From the NCBI GenBank assembly GCA_025766275.1, contig JAFKAC010000001.1, positions 1,860,001-1,924,000 on the forward strand: a stretch of 64,000 nt of DNA, written 5' to 3'. Below, in pieces: positions 23,428-35,394 of the stretch. The DNA comes from Lactarius indigo. Lineage: Eukaryota > Basidiomycota > Agaricomycetes > Russulales > Russulaceae. The stretch's first letter is position 1, and every line of letters begins with the position of its first letter. Under the pieces are notes generated by a model, which ran no database searches, had not been told where the DNA came from, and saw only the letters and a list, made by a program, of their open reading frames with translations. The position numbers and the translations under genes are program-made.

Positions 23428-26086
23428 TTAATCATCATCGTTTGTCCGTTGCTCCTCACCCATGCCGCCAATCCAAAAGATTCTCCAATCCTCCAATCCC
23501 CTCCGCTGCCACCCGTAGATCCCTTTATCCGATTCGAGTCGCGAGATGACCTCTTCGGTCGCAATGCTGTCGAACGAAACCCCGCTGCGCACGGAATACG
23601 AGCGGCTCAGGGGGGCGTCGTACGGCCGGTGCCAGTGCCCTCCTCCGCAAAGGAAGCCAGTCTCGCCAATGACGACCTCCGACACGACGGGCTCCTCTAG
23701 CCGCGCCTTCTCCTTCATCGAGAACGAGAGGGGCGTCTCTTGGACCTCGAGGCCGTCTTCGCTGAACGCGGTGAGCTGCAACATCTGCCTCTGCACCAGC
23801 GCCGGCGTCCACGGACTCGGAAGACCGCCCTCACCGCCGCCACCACCATCGCCGCCGCTCTCGACCTCGATCACCCGTGGCGCGACGAACGTCGGGTGCG
23901 AGCGCCACGAGAAGGTCATGAGCGGCGCCGTCGCTTGCAAGTTGGCGGGCAGCGGGCAGGGCAGTACGAACGTCTGCTTCCCACGCGTGAGTAAGTAGAC
24001 GCTCTGCGGCTCAGGCGCAGCAGCGGCGGGCGTCACTGGGGAGTCCCACGGATCTGCCGCGTCAGGGGTGGTACTTGTGCTGCTGGAGGGTAGATCGAGT
24101 CTGGCGGGGAGCGTCCAAGAGCCTCGGTTGTCCTTCGCGAGCCCGAAGCCGTCGAGAGACGTGCGTGAGCGGCGGGCCGAGAGCCCGAGGCCTGAGGACT
24201 GCGAGGGCGAGAGGGAGTCGCGCGAGCAATGAGCGTTAGCTTCTTCGAAGAGGGCGACCTCGCCGACTGCGGAGTTGATGATGCGTATCAGGCCGACCTT
24301 TTTTCTCGAACACGATGAAGAGGCTCAGTTGTGGGTTGAGTACCGTCGACATGAGCGACGTCGGGCGCTGCCGCATGCTGCCGCGCGAGGCTCGTAGGTG
24401 CTGTGACGTGGGACGCGCGAAGCCACTCGCCTCTGAAGTGCTTCGGGAAAGGTTGTCCTGAAGGCTCTGATTGACGAACGCGATGCTGCGAGGCAGGAGC
24501 GGTGTGTAGAATTCCTGGGGGGGTGTTTTCTATTAGGTGCTCCCAAATTCCTTGAGAGGAGACGGCTCACCTTGACAAATCGGAACGCTCGTTCGCCTTT
24601 TGGTGATTCGTATAGTAATATCGCCGACTTGACCGCGACGGCTAATAACGCACTGCCACGGGCCTGATCGTCGTTCCGCCAGAGAGCATATGTTGAGACT
24701 GGCGAATTCATGAGTCGAGACCCAGGAGCGGCGAGGGGCACATAATCGGTCGCCCATCGGAGTGGAAGATCGTCCACAACGTCCCAGCCCGAGTCAAGTG
24801 TAGACGAGTGTTCCTGCAGACGTGGTCTTAATTCAGCTATTCGAGAGCTACTACCTGGTGAACCCTGTAGCATCGCTTGATATGAAGACGGTGGCTCGAG
24901 GTCTTGCGATGTATCTGTCATGAGCGATCTCAAGCTTTTTGCCAGGCTACCGGAAGGCTTGTGCTTCTTCGTCGTCGACCGATGTGGGTGCCAGTTAGGT
25001 GGCCGGTGGAGGTCCAATGGTTTGACGCCCTGCACAGCCCCCTGAATATCAGAGAGCTTCATCGGTCCGGTTCAGCGTACCTTCGGAGAAATCGCCCACT
25101 TCGCTAAGCTGATGAGGACTTGCCAAGTTATACATGCGCAGGGTTCGGGTAGACTCTTGCTCTTTCCCATTTTCTAGGTCGGAACCAACCAAGAGCAAGG
25201 CAACGCCTTGGGGTGTGCTCTCGCCAACTTCTTCCATCTCAAGAAGCGACATTTGAAAAACTCTGAAGAATGTTGTCTAGGCAATGCCCCTAATATCGGA
25301 CAGTCATGACGACTAACCCTTCTCCCGTCCAGATGGGGTAAGCGTGGGCTTCTCCTGGACCCCTGGTTTGCAGCCCGGTGTCGGTCCATTCTTGTGGGAA
25401 CATGTTGAGCACAGAAAGTCCATCATCGTGACCGATAAGGAGAAGACGGTCCCCGAGTAGGGGTAATAGTGCGCGTATCTGAGAAGTAGAGTGGGGAAGA
25501 AAGCGGGAGCCGAGGTAATGCAGTCCAAGGTGAGCGGGTCGCAATGACTCGCCGAGTATAGGCTGCGTAGGGTCATATTCAAGCGATTCATCTGGTTGGA
25601 CTGGCGGGCTTGGCAAGACGTCAAAGTCAGTATTTAGTCTAAGTGTCGGGATAGATGTGGAAGGCCCTGGTGTCGAGGGACCGCCTCCAGGTACAGCCTA
25701 TGCCAATTGGGTGGGTTAAATGGGGAAAAACGAGATGGCAGAGGGCAAGCCAAGCCAAGCGGTGCGTACGTCTTCTGCTATGCCATCGCCCCAACCTCTC
25801 TGCTTCCGCCGCTCCCATTCCTCTGGAGTGACGTCGGCATACCTCTCAGCAGCTCTTTGAAAGTTAAGACTCTTGGCGACACGGTAGAGGAGGACGTAAG
25901 CTCACCTCTTTTCTACCCAACTTCTCCATCGACCGAACCTTACAGAGGGGATAAGCTATGAGGCAATCGAGGCCCGTGATTGCCGTACCTCGAATTTGGG
26001 CCATGTGCTTGTGCAAGGTTTTCATAAGTTGGCAAACCATCACCACCTCCTACGTCTTGTTCAGGTGCATGTGCGGCATTTGACAT
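23428..26086 (-). CDS. Conserved protein of unknown function, one apparent frame break
   Basis: Seven exons: 25989-26086, 25906-25938, 25770-25854, 25318-25697, 25100-25262, 24571-25041, 23428-24514. The start MSNAAHAPEQDVGGG is followed by GPNSRFGRWRSWVEKR and YADVTPEEWERR. The middle has beta-strand-rich text such as LLPLLGDRLLLIGHDDGLSV and RWATDYVPLAAPGSRLM. The end contains VYLLTRGKQTFVLPCPLPANL. This pattern suggests a beta-propeller or CNH-like fold, but I cannot name the domain. The total exon length is 3n+1. The frame changes at a run of six A on the coding strand (24299-24304), where five would join FEKK to VGLIR without a stop. With that base ignored the product has 771 residues. 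Confidence 0.65.
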
Positions 26087-26446
26087 GGAAGTTAGTGGGA
26101 AAAGAGAAGAGATAGACGATAGACACGATGTTTCTATGGATCCAGTGCAGGACTAGTCTGAGCCACGTGCCCCCGACTTGATTGAAGCGATTGGCTGTGT
26201 TCGTTGGTCCCGGGAGTAAATATATGCTGTGCTCATCGACACTGGTGATCCCGACGCAGCGCCCGATCACGACCCACACACAGCACCACCGACCCATCAT
26301 TTACAGAGGGAGGAAGCGTACCAGCGGTACACTCGCCCGGAAGGAAACAAGTCCCTGCTTGTACTAGTAAGAAAAGGGATCGTGGGACGTGGAGCGCCGC
26401 ATTGTTCTTATAAGTCGACCCTCTCGACAAATTCTGAACGAGCCCA
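26087..26446. promoter_or_regulatory. Shared upstream region of two divergent genes
   Basis: These 360 bases separate the start codons of the unrecognised minus-strand gene and the PKA regulatory subunit, so both promoters must lie here. I see no motif that I can name with confidence. Confidence 0.45.
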
Positions 26447-27998
26447 ATGTCTACCTTTGATACCCTCATCGCTGATTTGACCAGGGACGTCCAACGCGTT
26501 CAGCCGAAGGACGTCCTCCAGTTTTGTGCAACCTGGTTTCAATCTCGCCTCGAAGAGCAAAGGACTCGCACCCGCGACGCGCTCGCACATCGCCCCTCTC
26601 TAGCAGCCAATCTCCCGCCAAACCATTACATCGACGCCCCCATTGCACCCCAGCCCATCCGTTCTGCCACCTCCCCGTTCACAGACCCGTTCGAACCACG
26701 CCGCATATCTTTGCAAACACCGGCTTCCCAGGGCGCCTTTGGTACGCTGAACATCTCAGGAAATGGCTTGTTCTCCAGCGATGGTATGCCCGACCCCACC
26801 ACCACGACCGCCACGACCGCCACCTTTCCCGCTCCCAGTTTCCGCTTCGATTCTGATCCGAGTCCAGTTGACCCATACTCTGTCCTCGACCACATCACTC
26901 CAAGCCAGTCACCAGCTCCTGGAGATTATCTACACCCGCCAGGCTTTAATGTCATGCAACGACGAACATCCGTGAGCGCAGAGCCTATTTCCGTCGATAG
27001 CGAGAACCACCAGCCGTTGCCCGTCTATCGGAAAACAGAAGATCAACTCAGGCGAATCAGAGCGTCCACCAAGAATAACTTCCTATTTCGTGACCTTGAC
27101 GAGGAGCAGGAAACCGGCGTGCTCAATGCCATGCGCGAGACGCATGTTCACAGCGGGGCAGGTCGTCATCCGCCAGGGCGATGTCGGCGACTACTTTTAT
27201 GTCGTTGAGTCGGGCTTGCTGCACTGCTACATCCGCACGCCGCAACCCCCTTCAGGACGCCACCCCTGGGGGTCCAGTAATCCGCCACCTGACGAGGAAG
27301 AGCACGCCCAGTTTGGAAAACTCGTGCAGAAGTGCACGCCAGGAACATCATTCGGAGACCTGGCCCTGATGTATGGACATCCCCGTGCGGCGTCTGTTGT
27401 CGCGGTCGAGCCCTCTACGTTATGGTGTCTCGACCGTATCACATTTCGAACGATCATATTGAACGCTGCGCATCGCAGACGGACGATGTACGAGCAATTC
27501 CTGTCGACGGTGACCCTTCTGTCTTCGTTATCGCCGACGGAACGCAGCAAAATCGCGGACGCCCTGGTGAGCCAGGCACACGAGGACGGTGAGGCGGTCG
27601 TCAGGCAGGGAGAGATGGGCGACACTTTCTTTTTCGTCGAGGAAGGGGAGGCGGAGGTGACGAAAACCCATCAGGGTGATGATGGCGAGACGCGAGAGAT
27701 CGTTGTGGGGCACCTGTCGCGTGGAGATTATTTCGGCGGTGCGCATTGTCCGATCTCTCTTTCTATATCGCGCTAACTGTCCCCACGTACAGAACTATCA
27801 CTCTTGAGATTGGCACCCCGGGCGGCCACGGTGAGAGCTATCCGCCGGCCGGCGGATTCAAATCTCCCTGGGCTTAAGGTGGCAGGATTGGATGCGCAAG
27901 CGTTTACGCGACTGCTGGGCCCACTCCGTGAGATAATGGAGCGCAACGCTGGTACATACGGGAATTACGGCAGTCCTCATCTTGGATTCGGGCACTGA
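26447..27998 (+). CDS. BCY1: cAMP-dependent protein kinase regulatory subunit, one apparent frame break
   Basis: This subunit inhibits PKA until cAMP binds. Exons 26447-27738 and 27793-27998. The N-terminus (MSTFDTLIADLTRDVQRVQPKDVLQFC) is the dimerisation/docking helix pair. The inhibitor sequence RRTSVS is at about residues 172-177. Two cyclic-nucleotide-binding domains follow, each with its phosphate cassette: FGDLALMYGHPRAASV in domain A and FGELSLLRLAPRAATV, made across the intron, in domain B. The exon sum is 3n+1. The frame shifts at TT (27147-27148): with one T the text reads LNAMRETHVTAGQVVIRQGD, which matches the family exactly. Without that base the product has 498 residues. As written the protein would stop soon after the break and be non-functional, so an assembly error is likely. 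Confidence 0.88.
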
Positions 27999-30900
27999 GC
28001 CTCGAAGTTTTCGTTTTTCGTTTTTATTTTCTTCTAGTTTCCAGTAAGTGATGACAAGTCATGTGAATCGATATGATTTTTTGTAGAGTTGCCGACACGC
28101 TGTATGTAGCTCCACGAATTAAACTGTTCGGCAGCAAATGTTCCCAGGTCACAACATCAAAAACTTCAACCATGTGGAGGGCCATATTCTTGTCAACTCA
28201 GTTAGACTCCCCCTTTCCTAGAAACCAGTCTTTCTGGCAGAAGGACCAGAACCCAAGTGCTCTCGGCCGTTGCAAGGTACAAGCATATTTGCATAAAGTA
28301 GATGCTCCGGATCCTATTCACGATACCCTTGACCCATTTGGACTGTACAGTTTTCTTCGCAAGATCCGGAACAAAAACCTCCGTGGTTGTTGTCTTTTCC
28401 GTCATCGTCCGTCATTCTCTCCGCCCTCGTTTCTGTGTTTGTTATCCCCGGGACGCTCGCGGTGCACAAGAGCAGGAGCTCCAGCCTACTCAAAGAGGCA
28501 ATCAACATCACACTCTCCGCTACGCACGTGCTTGCGCTGCATGGCAACAACAACAGCAGGTATTACGACTGCCTATCAATTAGCATCCCGGACGTACGAT
28601 TCGCATGCTGCGCCGCTTGTCCCCCCGTGTTCGGTTATAGACGTATCCCACGGGAAAGTCGGGGGATCAGGGGAGTGAAGGAATTCCAGCACAGAAACGG
28701 GAGGCGATCGTCTTCACCCCCGGTGTGTTGAAGGTAAGACACAACTTCAGCTCGTGCTCCGGACTGCGACTCGTGACCGGAAGACGTAAATGCAGCTTGT
28801 CAATGGGGGGCTCTTATCTCTCGTACCGATTCCACGCGAGTGAATCAAGCTCCTCACACCGTGTCTGGACACTCCGTATTTGTCCTTACCATTTGACCTG
28901 CGTGTTGAACGCATTGTCATTGTCCTAAATAAGTTCTTGGTCTGTCCAATGTGCTATTTCAAATTACTATATGCCATAGTTGGTTTCGGTGATCTGCGCC
29001 CCCTTCAAGTTCTCGTTGCTTCTGACCAAGATGTAGTTTGAAACCAGGTCGCTCTGGAATGCCCTCTGCACTCGTTCTCGACCGGGGCTACCCGTGGGTT
29101 ACGGCATAATATCACCCCTGCTTTCCAGATACCACATCACAAAATCATGACAGCGAACGTGGGCAGCGCACCATGATAGCAACGCACGCCTTTAACACGT
29201 GGGGTATCTACAGTAGGGTAAAAGTAGGGTAAAGTACGCGCACCGACCATGCATTAGTCGCGTGGGCCCTCCTGCCGGAGTAGAATGGACCAGGAAGTAA
29301 TGTACTGCGGGGAAGAACCAACGCAGCACACACTTCGGTCACAGTAAAGGCATGAAGTCACAGACTCACGTCCGAAATAATAAAAAGCCCTTTTCGTCAG
29401 GGACATCAAGAAGCCGTGGGGGGAGGGGGTCACAATGCCGTCAATGACCAGTCCGCACGTCCCGTCATATGAATCGGTCTGAATTCAGTCCGTCACCATG
29501 ACTAACTGTTGCTGACCTTGCCATCGAGGTCTCCACAAAAGAAATTTGCCTAGAAAAGCTCCACGTCCTCAGCTAACACCAAAGCTAATATCTGGACACA
29601 AAGAATCGAGTTCCTAGCCCAGTGCTAGCGGGGTCCACCCTAGTTTTTCTGCCAATCGGGTGCGTAGTTCAGAGAAAGTGATGCTTAGATAACAGGACCG
29701 TTCGTCAAAAGAAGTATGGAAGCATATTGGCAGTTCGGTAGGAAATGTCTGGGACGGAGGGTTCAAGGCTCAATCGAGTCTTGAAGCCATGAGGTGATAG
29801 AATGGTATGCAGAAGTGCCACTTGCTACTCGCTAGCCAATTCCCGTGATTTTATTGCGAATGATGGTTGTTGAGATACCAGAAACAAGTGGTCTCAGAAT
29901 TGGGCGGCCAACTGAACACTGTCCCTGTTGCAGCAGAATCACTAGACCACATAATGACGGTCTTAGAGAATGCTATAGAGGAGAGGAGTCACCGTGCTCG
30001 ACTCCTTCAACAAATGCGGGGGTGTGTGCGGAAAGGATTCGGGGCGAGCCGGAGCTGTAATTTCTTATAGCAAATCTTGGCGCACGGGCTCTCACGGGCT
30101 TTGATCCACACAGTACCTTGTCATATTAGCAGCGTGTTGCGGATGCATAAATGCAGATCCTTTTAGATGGCGAACCTTTGACGAACAGTGGTCAGGAACT
30201 ATAGGTCCCACTTTGGTCGTACGCGGATCGAGGACGGAGAAAACCACACAGAACTAAGCTCTCACGACATCGATAAACACGATGGCCAAGTAGATTTCGA
30301 TGCTGAATCTTTGAAAAGCCGAGAGGTTCAGTGAGAACTACATATATTCCGTGGTGCAAACAATAGATGACCTCGGTGCAGTCCGGAGCAGGGCATCCGG
30401 GCTCGAGTTCACCCGCCAGCCCGCACCCCTAGGATGACGTCACAAGCCCGTATCGTTATGCCACGAAAAGGTTGCTCGAGAGGACCAACAGAATGTGGCC
30501 GCAGTTGTGAGCCCACGTGCGAAGGCGGATCAACGCTCGAGTAATCACTTTGTCTATCAATCCCCACTGATAACGGTAGCGTTGAGTAGGCGGTGATAAG
30601 TGGTCATGTGCTCCACGAGTTAGCGCCCTGCTATATCAACATTTGTACAAGCGCGAACTAACCGCTTACAGTAAAGGATCCCGACATATGCTCAAGCCTC
30701 AAGGCTGCTCTAGGTTGACGGCTCGAGAACAACTAAACCATAATCCCATGGGTCCTAAAGAACGGTAGGATCGTTGACGCGGAGTCCAAGAAGCAAGAAG
30801 GATCACGATGGGCGGGTTGAAAGTGGGTCAACTCAGAACCAATGTGACTCATAGGCCTAAGTTAGATGGCTGATATTGATCTTCTAGCACTTTCCAGGTC

Positions 30901-31375
30901 TGACTTCGGGGACCAACATGTACTGTAGGGTGGGGAGTTGTTGAGGTGAGTCGCATCCATGGCGAATAAGACCCGAAAGAAGGGCGAAGAATTCTGAATC
31001 CGGCCAATGTGAAGGTGAAGTCTTGCAGCTTGCAGCGTTGGTGTGATGACTCATCCGCTCACGTCTCAACCCCTCGGCTCAAACCTCGGCTAGTCAAGTA
31101 ACTCGTCCTCAGCATGTTATTTACGGTACACCATGTATTTTTAGTTGAAAGAGGGGTTAGGCTTTCCATTTGCGTTTGCACTCGGTACTTGTGTAATCTT
31201 ATATTAGTAGTGTAGCTTGGCTTGGTGGAAAGGCTCGTCCCGAGATCTGCCGTGCAAGATTCAGCAGGTTTCTCCTTTTAAAAATGTAGTAGTAGCTGTC
31301 GCCGACTGATCCCGCTGGTCCATTACTCTATCTCCCCTCTCTCCCTTCCCCTCCTCTCTCTCTCGTCTCCCCTCC
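27999..31375. other. Gene-poor stretch of 3.4 kb
   Basis: No frame on either strand gave a convincing family or a multi-exon model. The first part holds the PKA-R trailer, T-rich near 28010-28040. A frame at 28387-28731 opens with a hydrophobic, signal-peptide-like stretch but lacks an ATG. Near 29218-29236 the motif GTAGGGTAAA occurs twice. I found no inverted repeats, transposase or tRNA by eye. It could hold a non-coding RNA, a decayed element or a very diverged gene. Confidence 0.4.
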
Positions 31376-33596
31376 ATGCATCTCCACGGTCTTACGCTCG
31401 GCTTTCTTCTTCCCTCTCTTGCCCTATACGTAGCGGACCATGCTGTCGCGGTACCTTCATCGATCGAATATCTGGTCGATCTCGCCATCCGGAATCCTTC
31501 TGGATTGTCGACGAGGGAAGATGTCGGTGTCCCCTTTTCTCCACTGTCAATTCGCGATGGGGCCGAGCATGGTCACGGTCACGGTCACGGAAATGTGGCC
31601 CCTGTTGTCGAGCTCAATGAGACCGATGTTCTCCTTTACCACGCCCCGACTCCCCCTTCCTATTGGTCTATCGATATCGATGGCCACGGTTCTGGAGAAA
31701 AGAGACATCCTGGTCTCATGGTTTTGCATGCGCTAATGATGACGCTTGCTTTCTTTGGTGCCCTCCCAGCTGGTCAGCCCTGGTCGCCCCCCCCACCGCA
31801 TCTATTCTGATTGCCTGCGACAGGAATTGCTCTTCGTTCCGTGAATAATGCCTGGCATGGCTTTTCCGTAATGTTATTCTGGACGTTTATTGTTTTGGGC
31901 TGCGGCGCAAGCGCTTTATACCGGAAGCTCACTCCTAACATGTCAGTCCCGTGATCTTCTTCGCTTGAAACCTTTTTAACAAATCCCCCTCCGCAGGTAC
32001 GAGGGGCAAATGCATTGCACTTATGGATACCTTGTCCTCGCTTTAGCGTTTACCCTTTCGGCGATTGATACGTTTGCCGCGGCCACGCGCTTTCTCTCCT
32101 ACATCAGGTCTATGGAGAGAGGTGGAAAGTTCTCGATCCGTTCTTTCTGGAATTCCGTTGTCCTTGGCAAAGGACACGATCACGTGTTCCGGATGAGTAA
32201 TGCGGAATACATCAATCTGGTTGCGGACGAGACCGGGGATCTAGACGAGGACCTCAAGTCTAATGTCCACCACAATCGCCGTATTGTTGCGACGACCAAC
32301 GTTGGGACCATCCATGAAGACGAGACCGCTCAATGGGTAAACGATATTCGGCGTCACTCGGAAGACTCACCGGAGACTCCGGCATCCGACTGCACGCTGG
32401 TCGGCCACCGCTTCTCTCGTGGTTCTCAACACTCTGATGATACCATCCGGGAACCAGGTCAATTTGCCGATGACATTCCCCTATCACGTCGCCTCGGTAA
32501 ACTAGTTTTCGCGACTTCGGAGCGGACCTTGGTTTTAGCCGGCTTCGCTCAGCTGATGCATGGAGTAGTCATTTATACTGGTGGTTGCCGTGAACACTAT
32601 ATCAACGGATGCCTCGCTCACATCATCAGTAAGTCCGGTCCAATCTCTCCGATTTGCCATGCACTGAGGACTCTATTTCAGAGGGCGGTATCTTCTGGTG
32701 CTACGGTCTTCTTACCTTTGCCCGCTTCCTTGGATCGTTCTCCGAGTTTGGCTGGGCGTGGAATCGCGCTCCCACGGGTCAGCATGTCTCCGCGGAGTTC
32801 GTCGAGTCATTTGTCATATTCTTTTACGGCATCACCAACACCTGGATGGAGCGTTTCGGCGCACAACCCGGCGACCCTTATACAACCAAACAAGTTCAGC
32901 ATATCAGCATTGCCGTCATGTTTTGGTTCGCGGGCTTGATTGGGATGGGTCTCGAATCCCGTCGTCTACGCCGATGGCTCGCCGCGGTATCGACCGCATC
33001 CTTCATGGCCTCGAACAGGAACATTGATGCCGTCGCAGAGCCTGCTAGTTACGGCGCTAGCTTCAACCCATTCCCCGCCTTGGTCATTGGTGTAACCGGA
33101 GCTGCAATGAGTGCCCACTTCCAGAAGTATCTCTTCCAGGTAGGAGCCGCATCCATGCGCTTGAAAGCACGCGCTAACATTACGAACAGGTCCAAATACA
33201 TGCACTCTGGGGTTATTGCCTCACTGGATTTGCATTTCTGCGTTGCTTAACCTACTTCTTTGTCTGGATAAGCCCACCGCGTTCTATTCTTCCCTCGCGT
33301 CCTCCTTCGGAAGCTCTTGCCGGCTTCTTCCTTGCATGTGGGGGTCTGATTTTTATCATGAGCGACGAGGAAATTACATTCGCTGCTATGCGTCGGGGTT
33401 ACGATGGTGAGCTATACTCTGGTTTCGAATGCTATGATGGTAACTGATGATATGGCTTTTAGATGTCATGATGTTCCTCAATGTTGCTGTTGCTATCACA
33501 TGTTTCGCATTTTGTTGGACAGTGCTGGTAGTCAGCTTTAAAGGCTGGCTGAAATCCAGGACTCACTCTGCTGTATCCTTCCATCAGTCCGCGTAG
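31376..33596 (+). CDS. YTP1-like multi-pass membrane protein
   Basis: Six exons (31376-31772, 31824-31941, 31997-32628, 32682-33139, 33190-33406, 33463-33596) give 651 residues. A signal peptide (MHLHGLTLGFLLPSLALYVADHAVAV) is followed by a His-Gly run (EHGHGHGHGN). The HPGLMVLHALMMTLAFFGALPAG stretch is typical of the N-terminal membrane half (DUF2427-like). After a long loop the YTP1 domain starts near LVLAGFAQLMHGVVIYTGGC, with KGGIFWCYGLLTFARFLG and HISIAVMFWFAGLIGMGLESR. About ten membrane spans in all. YTP1 proteins have no settled function; a link to metal or stress handling is only suggested by the His run. Confidence 0.82.
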
Positions 33597-33794
33597 ACTG
33601 GTGTTGTTTTATCCGATGCTTTAAACTTACTGCTGTTATATTCTACGGGAGTCAACACTAGTCATTTAAATTTCTTTCTACCACATCCATCACTCCCAAA
33701 TCCTACCATTGATTACCTTTTCTTTCTGAATGACTCATTACGAATTTTACGTTTTCAAATGTCTTAGAAACTTTTGTTGTAGTATTATGCATTT

Positions 33795-35158
33795 CTATGA
33801 TTTTGTATTTGTTTTGTCCTGCGAGGCAGTGTCGTCTCCGTTTGCTTCAAGTTGTAACCAGATGTAGTCACCAAGAGCACCCATCCACACCCAAAAGCCT
33901 ACCCACCCACACGCTACAAAGCCTCGGCTACAGCTTGTGCGGTCGTTGAAATCTGTCCTGCGTATGATAAGAGCGAGCTGCGTTGCAGCGAGACCAGTTC
34001 CAAGGAAGAATGGTACGCCAGTGGGCGTTCAGGTATCCCGCGAGCGTGATGCAGCCGACCGAGGACGCGGAAAACGCAGCAAGTATCGAGCGCGTATGTT
34101 CGCCGAACAACAGTGCCGTCGAGCGGATGCCCACTTGCATGTCATCCGTCTTGTCCTGGTGCGCGTAGATGCTATCGTACACGAGCGTCCAGAGCACGCC
34201 ACCCGCGTATAGTGGCACTGCCACGGGCCAGTGAACGGCGCCAGCCACTGCAGACCAACCGAGGAGCGCACCCCAGTTGAACGCGAGACCTATCAGCAAA
34301 CGGCAACAAGGAGAGGAAGAGGTTTTAAGTTGGCCAGGCAACTGGCGGAAATGGGGGTGAAGGACAGCACCGAGGACGGCTTGCGGCCAGTAAGTGACGC
34401 GTTTCATGAGTGGGTAGATAGTCACCAAGGACAGCGAGGAGGCGCCCAGGAGGATGCTGGCACAATAATGGGGTATGGGGCGGATGAGTGAGTCCCTTCG
34501 GCTCGGCTTTGGGGAAGATTCGCACGTTGCGTAACGTACCTGTACCAGTTCAGCTGCGTGAGCACTGCGAGTCCCGCGGTCAATTGGGGCGCGAGGAACG
34601 CGATGGCCTGACGTGGCGTTATGTCCCCTCGGGCGAGGGGACGCGTTTTGGTGCGCTCTGGGGTTTCGACGTCAGTCGGCATGGCATGCATGAGGTTCTC
34701 CTGGCCAGACGTACCGACGGCGTTGTCCAGGTTCCGGTCCCACAGGTCGTTGATCGTGCATCCCGCGCCACGCATTATCAGAGCGCCGGTGCCGAACAGG
34801 GCTATGTATGTCAGGGGAACAGATGGTGGCGCATTGGACGCGTACGAGGCCATGGTGATGGACCAGGCTACAGGGACTCGTGTCGTCGCATGGCTCTCAC
34901 AAATGGTCGAGAGGGCTGGACGGACGCACTGCAAGGATAGAACAACAGGAGAGTTCCGATGGGCTTGTCAATCCGAGTGAGATAGAGGTATGGTTGCACT
35001 TTGGGGGGAAGCCGGTCCACCCATGTTGTCGGGGCTGTGGGGGGGCCAGAGGTAGAGAAGGGCGCATAGACGCGCCCTGTCCGGATGAAATCTGGTACCA
35101 GCCTTGAGGAGAGCGGTCGCAGAGGAGGGCGCAGGCGGTGGCATCTCAGAAATGCCAT
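33795..35158 (-). CDS. COQ2: 4-hydroxybenzoate polyprenyltransferase, one apparent frame break
   Basis: This enzyme attaches the polyprenyl tail to 4-hydroxybenzoate in mitochondrial ubiquinone synthesis. Exons 34930-35158, 34715-34867, 34540-34657, 34371-34456, 33795-34289. [19 protein letters not shown] looks like a mitochondrial presequence; another in-frame Met lies 48 bases upstream. Marks in order: [34 protein letters not shown] (first Asp-rich motif), [12 protein letters not shown], and [13 protein letters not shown] (second Asp-rich motif). The exon sum is 3n+1. The frame breaks at a GGG run on the plus strand (34023-34025): one base less gives [16 protein letters not shown] and the normal end [12 protein letters not shown]. 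As written the C-terminus is wrong and short; repaired it has 359 residues. Confidence 0.88.
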
Positions 35159-35394
35159 CGACAGAATCGGTCGACACGACAGGAACTCAGAATTGTACAG
35201 GCACATGCAACATGTGAGAGACCAAAAGATGATCTTATCTTATCATTTGGCTGTATCCATCCACGCTAACCACGACGTACAGAAAAATGAAAAATGAAAA
35301 CAGGTGGGAAAACAGGTGGGGAGCTACATTATGTTCACACGACATCCACAAATCCGTAGATTATGCCAGGTACTGGGGGTGGGGGGTCACCGGC

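Noticed and set aside
24270..24310. Programmed ribosomal frameshift at the six-A run
   Set aside because: No stimulatory structure seen, and several other genes nearby have similar one-base problems, so a common technical cause is simpler.
25042..25082. A strong GTACGC donor giving a 39-base intron in the unrecognised gene
   Set aside because: It gives the wrong frame; the upstream GTGGGC donor gives a 58-base intron and keeps the frame.
28387..28731. A possible small secreted protein in the gene-poor stretch
   Set aside because: The frame has no ATG at its start, and no upstream exon could be joined convincingly.
27999..31375. tRNA, snRNA or 5S rRNA genes in the gene-poor stretch
   Set aside because: I looked for the usual conserved T-loop and snRNA landmarks by eye and found none; a covariance-model search would be needed to exclude them.
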